Below the pieces are notes generated by a model that was given only the letters and a program-made list of their open reading frames with translations, was not told where the DNA came from and made no database searches. Made by a program: the position numbers and the translations under genes. This document shows, in pieces, positions 43,401 through 51,247 of a stretch of 64,000 nucleotides of DNA. Source of the DNA: Bordetella petrii (GTDB lineage: Bacteria; Pseudomonadota; Gammaproteobacteria; Burkholderiales; Burkholderiaceae_B). How positions within the stretch are numbered: the stretch's first letter is position 1; each line of letters starts with the position of its first letter. Location: NCBI RefSeq assembly GCF_017356245.1, contig NZ_JAFMZZ010000004.1, positions 751,163 through 815,162 on the forward strand, read 5' to 3'.

Positions 43401-44364
43401 ATTGCGGCGCGATGCCGGCCGTCTGTATCAGTTCGCGCAATCGCGCGATGTCGCTGGCGATCAATTTCCCGAAGGCTTCGGGCGTGCTCCAGGTGGGCTG
43501 CGCGGCCTGCGCCTGCAGCGCCTGAACCACCCCGGGGTCGGCCAGCGCCTGGCGCACCGCGCCATTCAGCAATGCGATAGCCGCCGGGGGCGTGCCCGCC
43601 GGCGCCACCAGCCCCAGCCAGGCCGAGAAATGGTAGCCCGGCAGCGTTTCCGCCACCGTGGGCACGCCGGGCAAGAGCGGGCTGTGGGCCTCGCCCGTGA
43701 CGGCCAGCGCCCGCAGGCGCCCCGACTGGATGTGCGGCAGCGCCACCGCCAGGCTCTCGAACGACAGGTCGATCTGCCCGCCCACCAGGTCTTTCATGGA
43801 CGGCGCGCTGCCCTTGTAGGCCACGTGCGTGGTCTTGATGCCGGCCATGCTGTCGAACAGCTCGCCGGACAGGTGCATCGATGTGCCCACGCCGGCCGAT
43901 CCCCGGTTCAGCTTGCCGGGGTGCGCGCGGGCGTAGCTGATCAGTTCGCCCAGCGTGCGCGCCGGCACCTGCTGCGGGTTCACCACCACCACCAGCGGGT
44001 AGGTGACCAGCATCGAGATCGGGGTGAAGTCCTTGATCGCGTCGTAATTCAGGTGCTTGTACAGCGACGGATTGGCGCCATGGGTGCTGATGGTGCCCAT
44101 CAGCAGCGTATAGCCGTCGGGCCGGGCCCGGGCGGCGGCGGCCGCCCCCAGGCTGCCGCCGCCGCCCGCGATGTTCTGCGCCACGACCGGCACGCCCAGT
44201 TCGGCCGACATGCGCTCGCCCACGACGCGCGCGGTCTGGTCGGTGGGGCCGCCGGCGGCCGCGCCCACGATGATGTGGATGGGTTTTTCGGGATAGCCGG
44301 CCTGGGCCAGCCAGGGAGCCGCGGCCAGCGCCGCGGCGGCCAGGAATGCTTGGCAGGTTTTCAT
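43399..44364 (-). CDS. Bug-family tripartite tricarboxylate transporter binding protein
   Basis: A 321-residue TctC/Bug protein. The signal peptide (MKTCQAFLAAAALAAAPWLA) precedes YPEKPIHIIVGAAAGGPTDQ; the usual PY/F-PxGG pocket sequence is changed to GAAAGGPTD, which may alter ligand choice. The ATG at 44364 begins the signal peptide; a longer in-frame reading is antisense filler. It is the last gene of the nine-gene operon from 50923 and follows another Bug gene after 23 bases. The two are quite different in sequence, so they may recognise different ligands. Confidence 0.9.
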   Translation of the reverse strand: MKTCQAFLAAAALAAAPWLAQAGYPEKPIHIIVGAAAGGPTDQTARVVGERMSAELGVPVVAQNIAGGGGSLGAAAAARARPDGYTLLMGTISTHGANPSLYKHLNYDAIKDFTPISMLVTYPLVVVVNPQQVPARTLGELISYARAHPGKLNRGSAGVGTSMHLSGELFDSMAGIKTTHVAYKGSAPSMKDLVGGQIDLSFESLAVALPHIQSGRLRALAVTGEAHSPLLPGVPTVAETLPGYHFSAWLGLVAPAGTPPAAIALLNGAVRQALADPGVVQALQAQAAQPTWSTPEAFGKLIASDIARLRELIQTAGIAPQ

Positions 44365-44387
44365 GGCAATGTCCTTGGCGGGGCCGT

Positions 44388-45392
44388 TCAGTTGGGCTTG
44401 ATGTGGGCGGTCTGGATGACCTGCCGCGCGCGGGCGGTCTCGGCCTTGATGAAGGCGGCGAACTGGTCGGGCGGGCCCGGCCGTTCGATCACGCCCAGCG
44501 CGTCCAGGCGCGCCTTCATGGCGGGTTCGTCCAGCGCGGCGCGCACGTCGTGGTTCAGGCGCGTCACGATGGCGGCCGGCGTGCCGGCCGGCGCCACCAG
44601 GCCCCACCAGACGGCTTCTTCATAGCCGGGCAGGCCCGCCTCGGCGGCGGTGGGCACATCGGGCAGGATGGCCAGGCGCTGCGGGGCGGCCACCGCCAGC
44701 GCGCGCAGGCGGCCGGCCTTGATGTGCTGCGCGGCCTCGGCCGGGTTGACCGCCATGTACGAAATGCGTCCGCCCAGCAGGTCGGTCATGGCGGGCGCGG
44801 CGCCGCGGTACGGCACGTGCAGCACGTCGATGCCGGCGGCGATCTTCAGCGATTCGCCGGCCAGGTGCGACGAACTGCCGTTGCCGGAACTCGCGTAGCT
44901 GAGCTTGCCCGGCGACTTGCGGGCGGTTTCCAGCAGCTCGCGCAGGCTGTGTATGGGCGAATCGGCGGGCACCACGATCATCAGCGGCGCATAGCCGATC
45001 TGCGCCACCGGCGCGAAGTCGCGCAGGCCATTGAAGCGCAGGTCCGGATACAGCGAATTGTTGGTGGCCAGCGAGTTGGCCGCCATCAGCAGCGTGTAGC
45101 CGTCGGGCGCCGCGTGGGCCGCGGCTTCCATGCCGATGTTCGAGCCGGCGCCCGGCTTGTTCTCGATCAGGATGGGCTGCCCGACGCGCGGCGCCAGGTA
45201 CTGGCCGGTCAGGCGCGCCAGGGCGTCGACCGCGCCGCCGGCGGTATAGGGCACGATGATGCGCAGGGGCTGCGACGGCCAGGCGGCGGCCTGGACGGCG
45301 CCGCCCCACAGGGCCAGGGTGGCCGCCAGCGCGGCCAGCAGCCGCTTGCCGGCCGGCAGACGGCCGGCCGTGGGGGAAATCAGTGTGAACAT
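44388..45392 (-). CDS. Bug-family tripartite tricarboxylate transporter binding protein
   Basis: A 334-residue TctC/Bug protein. A long signal peptide (about residues 1-36, ending GGAVQAAA) precedes WPSQPLRIIVPYTAGGAVDA and LIENKPGAGSNIGMEAAAHA. It lies 45 bases after the isomerase gene and 23 before a second Bug gene, all on the minus strand and within the TetR-flanked operon. It probably captures the substrate of this pathway. There is no membrane component nearby. Confidence 0.9.
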   Translation of the reverse strand: MFTLISPTAGRLPAGKRLLAALAATLALWGGAVQAAAWPSQPLRIIVPYTAGGAVDALARLTGQYLAPRVGQPILIENKPGAGSNIGMEAAAHAAPDGYTLLMAANSLATNNSLYPDLRFNGLRDFAPVAQIGYAPLMIVVPADSPIHSLRELLETARKSPGKLSYASSGNGSSSHLAGESLKIAAGIDVLHVPYRGAAPAMTDLLGGRISYMAVNPAEAAQHIKAGRLRALAVAAPQRLAILPDVPTAAEAGLPGYEEAVWWGLVAPAGTPAAIVTRLNHDVRAALDEPAMKARLDALGVIERPGPPDQFAAFIKAETARARQVIQTAHIKPN

Positions 45393-45437
45393 GTCTGTCT
45401 CCTGTATGGCGCATGCGCGCCTTGTCTTGTGGCCCGG

Positions 45438-46256
45438 TCAGGCGCGGTCCAGCGCCAGGCAGCGCTGCACGCATAGCCGGGTAACGTCGGCCGGGTCGCG
45501 TTCCCACCAGTCGGTCGAGAAAATCTCGACTTCATAGGGGCCGCGATAGCCGTTTGCTTCCAGGCGGCGCACCAGCCCGGCCACGTCGGCCGCGCCGTCG
45601 CCGACCATGGCGCGGTCGGTCACGGGATGGCGGGTGGGCACGCGCCAGTCGCACAGCTGCACGGTGGACACGGCAGCCAGGTAAGGCGGGGCCAGGTAGG
45701 TGTGCAGGTCGGGGTCCCACCAGCAATGGAAAACATCCAGCACCACGCTGGTGGCCCCGCCCAGGGCCTGGCACAGGCGGTGGGCCTGCGCCAGGGTGTT
45801 GACGCAGCCGCGCTCGGCCGCGTGCATGGGGTGGAACGGTTCGATGCCCAGGCTGACGCCGGCCTGGCGGGCGAAGGCCGCCGCATCCTGCAGCACTTCG
45901 AACAGCCGGCCGCGCGCGTCCTGCAGGCTGGCATGCGCGCCCATGCCCCCGCCCACGAACACCACGGTGGCCGCGCCGATCGCGGCCGCCTCGTCGATGG
46001 CCCGCCTGCAGTCTTCCAGCGCCGCGTGCGGCCCTCGCGCATCCAGCTGCGCCAGGTCGCCGGCCTTGCATAGCGACGGCACCCGCAGCCCGGTGTCGCG
46101 CAGCAGGCGGCGCGCCTGCGGCAGCCCGCATTCGGCGAGCTTGTCGCGCCACACGCCGATGCCGCCCACGCCCTGCCGCGCATAGCCCTGCGCCGCTTCG
46201 GCCAGCGACCAGCGCGGCGTGGTGATCTGGTTGATGGCCAGGCGTTGCGGTTCCAT
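45438..46256 (-). CDS. sugar phosphate isomerase/epimerase-like TIM-barrel protein
   Basis: A 272-residue xylose-isomerase-like TIM barrel (AP endonuclease 2 superfamily). It starts LAINQITTPRWSLAEAAQGY and has barrel-strand motifs such as ATVVFVGGGMG, VSLGIEPFHPM (metal Glu), VVLDVFHCWWDP (Asp, His), VQLCDWRVPTRHP and GYRGPYEVEIFS (C-terminal Glu). Metal ligands Glu, Asp, His and Glu are all in the expected places, so it is likely an active metal-dependent isomerase, epimerase or dehydratase. Its reaction is unknown; operon neighbours suggest a small keto or hydroxy acid substrate. Confidence 0.85.
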   Translation of the reverse strand: MEPQRLAINQITTPRWSLAEAAQGYARQGVGGIGVWRDKLAECGLPQARRLLRDTGLRVPSLCKAGDLAQLDARGPHAALEDCRRAIDEAAAIGAATVVFVGGGMGAHASLQDARGRLFEVLQDAAAFARQAGVSLGIEPFHPMHAAERGCVNTLAQAHRLCQALGGATSVVLDVFHCWWDPDLHTYLAPPYLAAVSTVQLCDWRVPTRHPVTDRAMVGDGAADVAGLVRRLEANGYRGPYEVEIFSTDWWERDPADVTRLCVQRCLALDRA

Positions 46257-46273
46257 GGGCGTGCCCCGCCGGC

Positions 46274-46570
46274 CTAGGCCAGCACGTCGCAGATCGTGAT
46301 CTGGCGGCTGACGATCCAGTCTTTGTAGGTCTCGCGCACGAACTTCAGGCCCGAGTTCTCCATGTGGTCGTCCAGCGCCGCGCGGCTGGTGTAGGCCTCG
46401 ACCAGGAACACCTTGTGCGGCTCGTCGTCGGGCAGCAGCACGTCGAACTGCAGGCATTCGCTTTCGCGCCGCGCGGTGCGGCTGGCGTGGCCGTGCATGA
46501 TGGTCAGGAACTTGTCGCGGTGGTCCGGCTTGATTTCGAACTCGACCACCAGCATTACTTTCTTCGTCAT
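46274..46570 (-). CDS. antibiotic biosynthesis monooxygenase (ABM) domain protein
   Basis: A 98-residue dimeric ferredoxin-like alpha/beta barrel protein: MLVVEFEIKPDHRDKFLTIM, then ESECLQFDVLLPDDEPHKVF and LVEAYTSRAALDDHMENSGL, all typical of ABM/YgiN-like proteins. The start at 46570 has AAAGGAG upstream; a longer in-frame reading to 46591 lacks this. Family members include quinol monooxygenases and enzymes acting on quinones or small metabolites without cofactor. It lies 17 bases upstream of the isomerase gene within the operon. Confidence 0.85.
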   Translation of the reverse strand: MTKKVMLVVEFEIKPDHRDKFLTIMHGHASRTARRESECLQFDVLLPDDEPHKVFLVEAYTSRAALDDHMENSGLKFVRETYKDWIVSRQITICDVLA

Positions 46571-46600
46571 CACAGTCTCCTTTGGTAGCAAGGCAAGGGG

Positions 46601-47392
46601 TTATCCGCGCAGCGCATCGATGTTGCGCACCTGCGCCACGCGTTCGATGTATTCCTGCGGCGGGGCCTGGTACAGCAGCTTGCGGCTGACGTGCACGCCG
46701 GTCAGCTGGCGCATGGCGACGGCCAGTTCGGCCGCCTTCACCAGCAGCCGGTAGCAGTCCAGCAGCGGCACGCCGTCGACCTCGAAAATGCCGCGCTGCG
46801 CCAGCAGGCTGGTGGACGGGCCGGCGGGGATGACCACTTCGGCGCCCTGGGCGATGCAGCGGCGGCTGGCGGCCAGAATCTGCGCCACGCAGTCGTCGCC
46901 CAGCGCCTGGTCGGTGAACACGGCATCGAAGCCGCGGATGTTGTCGAACTCGATGCCCTCGACGCTGCTCAGGCGGTCGCGCAGGCCGTAGCCGATGGGT
47001 ATTTCGCGATAGCGCGGCACCATCTTCATGTTGGGCACCACCAGGCCGAAGCGTTCGCCCATGGTGCAGGCATGGAAACAGCACACTTCCATGAATGACA
47101 CGACCGGGATGTCCATGATTTCGCGCAGCTCGACCAGGGCCGGGTCCAGCGAGTTGGCCAGCACGAAGGCGTCGTACCCGCCTTCTTTGCGGATGCGCAG
47201 TGCGTTGTCGATGATTTCGCGCACGTCGTAGTTCCAGAACAGGCGGTACTGATCGCCCAGGGCGCCCTGCCGGGTGCCGCGCACCTCGACCTGCGTGTCG
47301 GGGGCGGCGGCGCTGTCGCACAGGGCCTGCGTGGCCGCGATGAAATGCTGCATGCCTGTTTCCGAGGACACCAGCTGATACCAGAGTTTCAT
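46601..47392 (-). CDS. Asp/Glu racemase-superfamily protein lacking both catalytic cysteines
   Basis: A 263-residue protein of the Asp/Glu/hydantoin racemase fold, with the two halves IRKEGGYDAFVLANSLDPAL and AQGAEVVIPAGPSTSLLAQR occupying the places of the two catalytic motifs. Active racemases have Cys in each (CFGD-like and GCAG-like); here the sites read Asn80-Ser81 and Pro189-Ala190. Cysteines exist elsewhere (residues 104-105, 109) in FMEVCCFHACTMGERFG. Proton abstraction by two cysteines is thus impossible, and it may be a decarboxylase-, isomerase- or hydratase-like relative, or a ligand-binding protein. It lies between capA-like and ABM genes. Confidence 0.8.
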   Translation of the reverse strand: MKLWYQLVSSETGMQHFIAATQALCDSAAAPDTQVEVRGTRQGALGDQYRLFWNYDVREIIDNALRIRKEGGYDAFVLANSLDPALVELREIMDIPVVSFMEVCCFHACTMGERFGLVVPNMKMVPRYREIPIGYGLRDRLSSVEGIEFDNIRGFDAVFTDQALGDDCVAQILAASRRCIAQGAEVVIPAGPSTSLLAQRGIFEVDGVPLLDCYRLLVKAAELAVAMRQLTGVHVSRKLLYQAPPQEYIERVAQVRNIDALRG

Positions 47393-47452
47393 GATGAGGA
47401 TTCCTGTCAGTGGAAAGAAATGCGCCGTGGCGCGCCGGTTTGCCGGCGGCCC

Positions 47453-48796
47453 TCAAGGGCCGCGCAATACGCAAGCGTGTTCATCCAGCCGCAGCCGCGT
47501 GCCGTGGGCGCGGCTGCAGGCCTCGACCTTGGCCAGCAGCCGCATGCCGTCGGCGTTGCGGGCCAGGTGGGGCACGCCGGTGGGCGCGCCCTGCCCGGGC
47601 TGCCACAGCGTGACCGGATGGATGTCGAACGAGGGCGGCCCCTGCCGGTGCAGCGACAGCCGCAGCAGCAAGGCTTCCCAGTAGTCGGGCCGCTGGAAGA
47701 AGCCGGCGCGCTCGCGGCGCGTCTGGTAGGCCTGCGCCAGCGTGGCGTCGCGCATGGCATAGGCTTCCAGGAAGTCGGCCGGCTGGCGCGGATACAGGTA
47801 CGGCTGGAACACGAAGGCGCCGATGCCGTAGAAAATGGGCCGCCCCTGCCAGATCTCGACGGCGCGCACGCCGTGTTCGCCGTGGCCGATGACCGCGTCG
47901 GCGCCCGCCTCGATGGCGCGCCGGCAGGCGGCCACGGCGAACGCGGCGGGGTGCTGCGGGTCGCTGTCGTATTCGTGGGTGTGCAGGCAGGCCACCACGA
48001 AGTCCGCCTGTGTGCGGGCCTGCCGTATGCTGTCTTCCAGGTCGCGCAGGTCGTCCGGGGCGGGCCAGGACAGCGTGCCGCAGCCGTCGGAGCGGATGAA
48101 TTCGGCGCCGAAGAACGACAGCCGGTCGGCGTCCGCGGCGCCATGCTCGCGGTTGTAGTCGCGGGCCAGGGCGCGTTCGCGGTGCCGGCCCTGCGCCTGC
48201 GCCGGCAGCTGCGCGGCGATGCGCCGCAGCGCATCGAAGGCGGCGGCATCCACGCGGTACGCCGTGCCGAAGCGCAGCGGCGCCATTCCCGGGCGCCCGG
48301 GCAGCCCCACGCCGTGCCGCCCGGCCCGGGCCGGCGGCAGGTACGACGACGAAGCCGCCACCACCGCCAGCCGCCCGGCCGGCGTGTCCACACAGGCCGG
48401 CTGGCGGGCCGCGGCCAGGTCGGGGCCGGTGCCGGCCTGCGCGATGCCCAGCCGGCGCAGCGTATTCCAGGTGCTGGTCAGGCCGGCATCGCCGTAGTCG
48501 CCGGCATGGTTGTTGGCGGTGGACAGCACATCCATGCCCAGCCACCGCAGCTCGTCGCCCAGGCCGGCCGGCGCGCCGGCCCACGCGCCCGGCGCCTCGG
48601 CGGCGCCCGGCATATCGCCGTCCAGCAGCAGGCATTCCAGGTTGCCCAGGCGCACATCCGCGGTGCGCAGCATGTCCACGGCATCCAGAAATGCCGGGTG
48701 CTGCTCGCCGCGCAGCGCCGCGCCCAGGTACAGGTCGCCCACGGCGGCCAGGGTCAGCGCGCCGGCGGGCGCCGGGTCGGCCTGGCGCTGTTTCAT
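47453..48796 (-). CDS. CapA family metallophosphatase-like protein
   Basis: A 447-residue cytoplasmic member of the CapA/PgsA family (metallophosphoesterase fold). It has AVGDLYLGAALRG (metal-binding Asp), RLGNLECLL, STANNHAGDYGDAGLTSTWN, VACLHTHEYD and VIGHGEHGVRAVEIW, so the Asp, Asn-His and His ligands of the fold are present. Unlike CapA of capsule loci it has no signal or membrane anchor and is within a small-molecule catabolic operon. It overlaps the upstream cupin gene by four bases, so it belongs to the same unit. A hydrolytic function on a phosphoester or other linkage is inferred; poly-glutamate synthesis is unlikely. Confidence 0.82.
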   Translation of the reverse strand: MKQRQADPAPAGALTLAAVGDLYLGAALRGEQHPAFLDAVDMLRTADVRLGNLECLLLDGDMPGAAEAPGAWAGAPAGLGDELRWLGMDVLSTANNHAGDYGDAGLTSTWNTLRRLGIAQAGTGPDLAAARQPACVDTPAGRLAVVAASSSYLPPARAGRHGVGLPGRPGMAPLRFGTAYRVDAAAFDALRRIAAQLPAQAQGRHRERALARDYNREHGAADADRLSFFGAEFIRSDGCGTLSWPAPDDLRDLEDSIRQARTQADFVVACLHTHEYDSDPQHPAAFAVAACRRAIEAGADAVIGHGEHGVRAVEIWQGRPIFYGIGAFVFQPYLYPRQPADFLEAYAMRDATLAQAYQTRRERAGFFQRPDYWEALLLRLSLHRQGPPSFDIHPVTLWQPGQGAPTGVPHLARNADGMRLLAKVEACSRAHGTRLRLDEHACVLRGP

Positions 48797-49179
48797 GGTT
48801 CGCCCTGCTCGCCGCGCGCGAAGAACGGCCGGCCATCGTCGAACAGATTGGGCCGGTTGAATATCGACAGGAACACGGCGCCCTGCGGCGCGTGGGCGAT
48901 GTGGCGGTTGCCCGCGGGCCGCCAGACGAAGTCGCCCGCGCTGGCGCTGCCTTCATCGTCGACCAGCGTGCCTTCCAGCATGTAAGTCATTTCCAGGGCC
49001 GTGTGTTCGTGGCTGGGCACCACGGCGCCCGGGGCCAGCTTGAACAGGATGGTCGAGCGCCCGGCCTCGTCCTGGTACAGGATCTTCATTTCGATGCCGT
49101 CGAAATCCGTGGGCTGCCAGGGCATGCTGGCGGCCGCGACGAATCGGGAACGGTATTCCGGTGCATTGATGATCGGCAT
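48793..49179 (-). CDS. cupin domain protein
   Basis: A 128-residue single-domain cupin. The metal-binding motif VPSHEHTALEMTYMLEGTL (two His, one Glu, at about residues 55-63) and the second motif GDFVWRPAGNRHIAHAP (His near residue 95) are complete, so it can bind a metal. The N-terminal region resembles ChrR-type cupins. Stop and start overlap the CapA-like gene by ATGA. Possible roles are a dioxygenase, an isomerase or a small-molecule-binding accessory. Confidence 0.85.
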   Translation of the reverse strand: MPIINAPEYRSRFVAAASMPWQPTDFDGIEMKILYQDEAGRSTILFKLAPGAVVPSHEHTALEMTYMLEGTLVDDEGSASAGDFVWRPAGNRHIAHAPQGAVFLSIFNRPNLFDDGRPFFARGEQGEP

Positions 49180-49192
49180 GAGTCAGTCCGCG

Positions 49193-50041
49193 CTAAGGGG
49201 TGGGAAAAGAAAAGCGCCGCACCTGGAAGGGCCGGTCGTGCGCCAGTGAAGGCAGGCAGGCGCGCGTGCGCGCCGCGGCGTCCAGGTCCAGGTCGCACAG
49301 CAGGATGCCGGGGGCGTCGCCCGCTTCGGCCGCCACCGCGCCCCAGGGATCGACCACCAGCGAATGCCCATACGTGTGCCAGCGGCCGGGATGCTCGCCG
49401 CAGGTGGCGGCGGCGGCGACGTAGCAGCCGTTCTCGATGGCGCGGGCGCGCAGCAGCGCATGCCAGTGCGCGCCGCCGGTTTCCAGCGCGAATGCCGAAG
49501 GCACGCACAGCAGCACGGCGCCGGCCTGCGCCAGCGCGCGGTACAGGGCCGGAAAGCGCAGGTCATAGCAGATGCTCAACCCCACCGGCCCCCAGGGGGT
49601 CTCGGCCAGCGCCGCGTGCGCGCCCGCCTGGTAGGCGCGCGATTCGGCGATTTCGCGGCCGTCGGGCAGGCGGGCGTCGAACAGGTGCACCTTGTCGTAC
49701 TGCGCGGCGATGCGTCCGGCGTCATCGAGCAGGATGCCGCGGTTGGCCAGCTTTTCCGACGGCGGATCCAGCCTGACGGTCAGGCTGCCGGCCAGCAGCC
49801 AGACGGCGTGCTCGCGGGCGCAGTCCTGCAGGGCCCGCAGCGCCGGATGCGCGTGCATGCCGGCGGCGGCCTGCGCCATGGCGCGGCCGCTGCGGTCCAG
49901 GAAGGCGGCGAATTCCGGCAGCATCACCAGCTGCGCGCCGGCGGCCGCGGCTTCGTCCACGCGGGCGCGTATGGCGCGCAGATTGGCGTCCATGTCATTG
50001 CCGGGGCACAGCTGGACGCAGGCGATCCTGAGCATGGCCAT
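49193..50041 (-). CDS. carbon-nitrogen hydrolase (nitrilase superfamily)
   Basis: A 282-residue nitrilase-superfamily amidase. The catalytic triad is clear: Glu43 in LVMLPEFAAF, Lys117 in AQYDKVHLFD and Cys158 in VGLSICYDLRFPALY. The sequence context resembles Nit1/omega-amidase-like enzymes that hydrolyse small amides such as deaminated glutathione or 2-oxoglutaramate. Its start (ATG at 50041 or six bases later at 50035) is three bases after the BKACE stop, and the cupin follows after 13 bases. It probably hydrolyses an amide intermediate in this pathway. Confidence 0.9.
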   Translation of the reverse strand: MAMLRIACVQLCPGNDMDANLRAIRARVDEAAAAGAQLVMLPEFAAFLDRSGRAMAQAAAGMHAHPALRALQDCAREHAVWLLAGSLTVRLDPPSEKLANRGILLDDAGRIAAQYDKVHLFDARLPDGREIAESRAYQAGAHAALAETPWGPVGLSICYDLRFPALYRALAQAGAVLLCVPSAFALETGGAHWHALLRARAIENGCYVAAAATCGEHPGRWHTYGHSLVVDPWGAVAAEAGDAPGILLCDLDLDAAARTRACLPSLAHDRPFQVRRFSFPTP

Positions 50042-50044
50042 GGC

Positions 50045-50923
50045 TTACCGCGCCGCCAGCCCGAGCCGCTGGCGCGCCTGCGCCGGCGTGGCCAGGTCGC
50101 GGCCCAGCGCGGCGGCAATGCCGGCCGCCTTCTCGACCAGTTGCGCGTTCGATTGCGCCTGCACGCCCTTGTCCAGGTAGAAATTGTCTTCCAGGCCGAC
50201 GCGGATCTGGCCGTCCAGCAGCAGCGCCTGCGCCACCATGGGGAACTCGTGCCGCCCGATGCCGAAGGCGGCCCATACCGCGTCGCGGCCGATGGCATTG
50301 CGCAGCAGCAGCATGGTTTCGGTAGTGGCCGGCGCCCCCCACGGGATGCCCAGCGCGAACTGGAAGATCGAGTCGGCCGCGATGATGCCGTCGGCGATCA
50401 TCTTGTTGGCCAGCGCCAGGTGCCCGGTGTCGAAGATTTCCAGTTCGATCTTCACGCCGGCCGGAATGGCTGCCGCGATGGCCTGAATCTGGCTGGCGGT
50501 ATTGACCAGCGCGCCGGCGCCGAAATTCACCGAGCCCATGTCCAGGGTGCAGATTTCGGGCCGCAGTTCGGCCACATGGCGCACCCGTTCCTGCGGGGGG
50601 CGCACGTTCGAGCCGGGCGCCGCGCCGTTGGTCTGGTCCAGCGCGGGCACATAGCGCGCGCCCGGGCCCGTAGTCAGGTTGACGATGACGTCCGAGCCGC
50701 TGTCGCGAATGCGCTGCACGACTTCCCGGTAGTGCTCGACGGCCATGCTGGGTTTGCCGGTCTGCGGATCGCGCACGTGGATGTGGACGATGGCGGCCCC
50801 TGCCCGCGCCGCCTCGACCGAAGCCTGGGCGATCTGGCGCGGCGTGACGGGCAGCTGGGGGTATTTGGCGGCCACGTCGTCTCCGCCCGTGACGGCACAG
50901 GTCAGGATCACTGGATCGCTCAT
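50045..50923 (-). CDS. BKACE family beta-keto acid cleavage enzyme
   Basis: A 292-residue DUF849/BKACE protein, related to 3-keto-5-aminohexanoate cleavage enzyme (Kce). The Zn-binding HIH is in AAIVHIHVRDPQTGKP (His47, His49), and other family motifs are SDVIVNLTTGPGARYVP, EICTLDMGSVNFGAGALVNT and VKIELEIFDTGHLALAN. These enzymes cleave a beta-keto acid with acetyl-CoA to give acetoacetate and an acyl-CoA. It is first in the operon, has GGAGAG before the ATG, and an operator-like palindrome 17 bases upstream of the start. Confidence 0.92.
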   Translation of the reverse strand: MSDPVILTCAVTGGDDVAAKYPQLPVTPRQIAQASVEAARAGAAIVHIHVRDPQTGKPSMAVEHYREVVQRIRDSGSDVIVNLTTGPGARYVPALDQTNGAAPGSNVRPPQERVRHVAELRPEICTLDMGSVNFGAGALVNTASQIQAIAAAIPAGVKIELEIFDTGHLALANKMIADGIIAADSIFQFALGIPWGAPATTETMLLLRNAIGRDAVWAAFGIGRHEFPMVAQALLLDGQIRVGLEDNFYLDKGVQAQSNAQLVEKAAGIAAALGRDLATPAQARQRLGLAAR

Positions 50924-50939
50924 GCTTGTCTCTCCGAAT

Positions 50940-50959
50940 TAAAACAATCGATTGATTTA
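50940..50959. promoter_or_regulatory. near-perfect palindrome before the BKACE operon
   Basis: TAAAACAATCGATTGATTTA, symmetrical at 18 of 20 positions, centred on CAATCGATTG. It lies between the operon ribosome site and the AT-rich promoter region, facing the TetR gene; a TetR dimer site is the simplest reading. Confidence 0.65.
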
Positions 50960-51247
50960 TTTTTTGGGCGTGTTGAGCGGAAAATCCCGGCTCATCTGCC
51001 GCGTTATTAAATTGAATCCTAGTATTTGCGATAAATTACGGCAAGCAGTTTTTGAAATAAGAGACTTTTGTTTATAATTTCTATCCAATAGGTCGGAATT
51101 CTATGGAATTGTTCGATAAGACCCTGATAAAAAATAAACAGTTGTTTTAAATCGGGCCCGAATGGCCCTGTAAGATGCCGAAGCCGCTATAACCGTCCCT
51201 GTGCGGCCACGCGCCCACTCGTACCCTTCGTTGTTGCTGCCACTTTC
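50960..51247. promoter_or_regulatory. AT-rich divergent promoter region, no gene
   Basis: This and the adjoining palindrome form the 324-base gap between the BKACE operon and the TetR gene, the longest gene-free stretch in the window. About 50990-51150 is clearly richer in A and T than its surroundings, with runs such as TTATTAAATTG, TTTGTTTATAATTTC and GATAAAAAATAAACAG. I found no plausible reading frame or RNA gene in it. It most likely holds promoters in both directions and binding sites for a nucleoid protein or the TetR regulator. Confidence 0.55.

Noticed and set aside
43399..45392. Two adjacent Bug genes as a recent tandem duplication
   Set aside because: Their signal peptides, pocket motifs and lengths differ clearly, so they are old paralogues.
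50990..51150. AT-rich segment as a sign of a mobile element or horizontal island
   Set aside because: It is confined to a divergent promoter region; flanking genes have normal base composition and no integrase, transposase or terminal repeats were seen.
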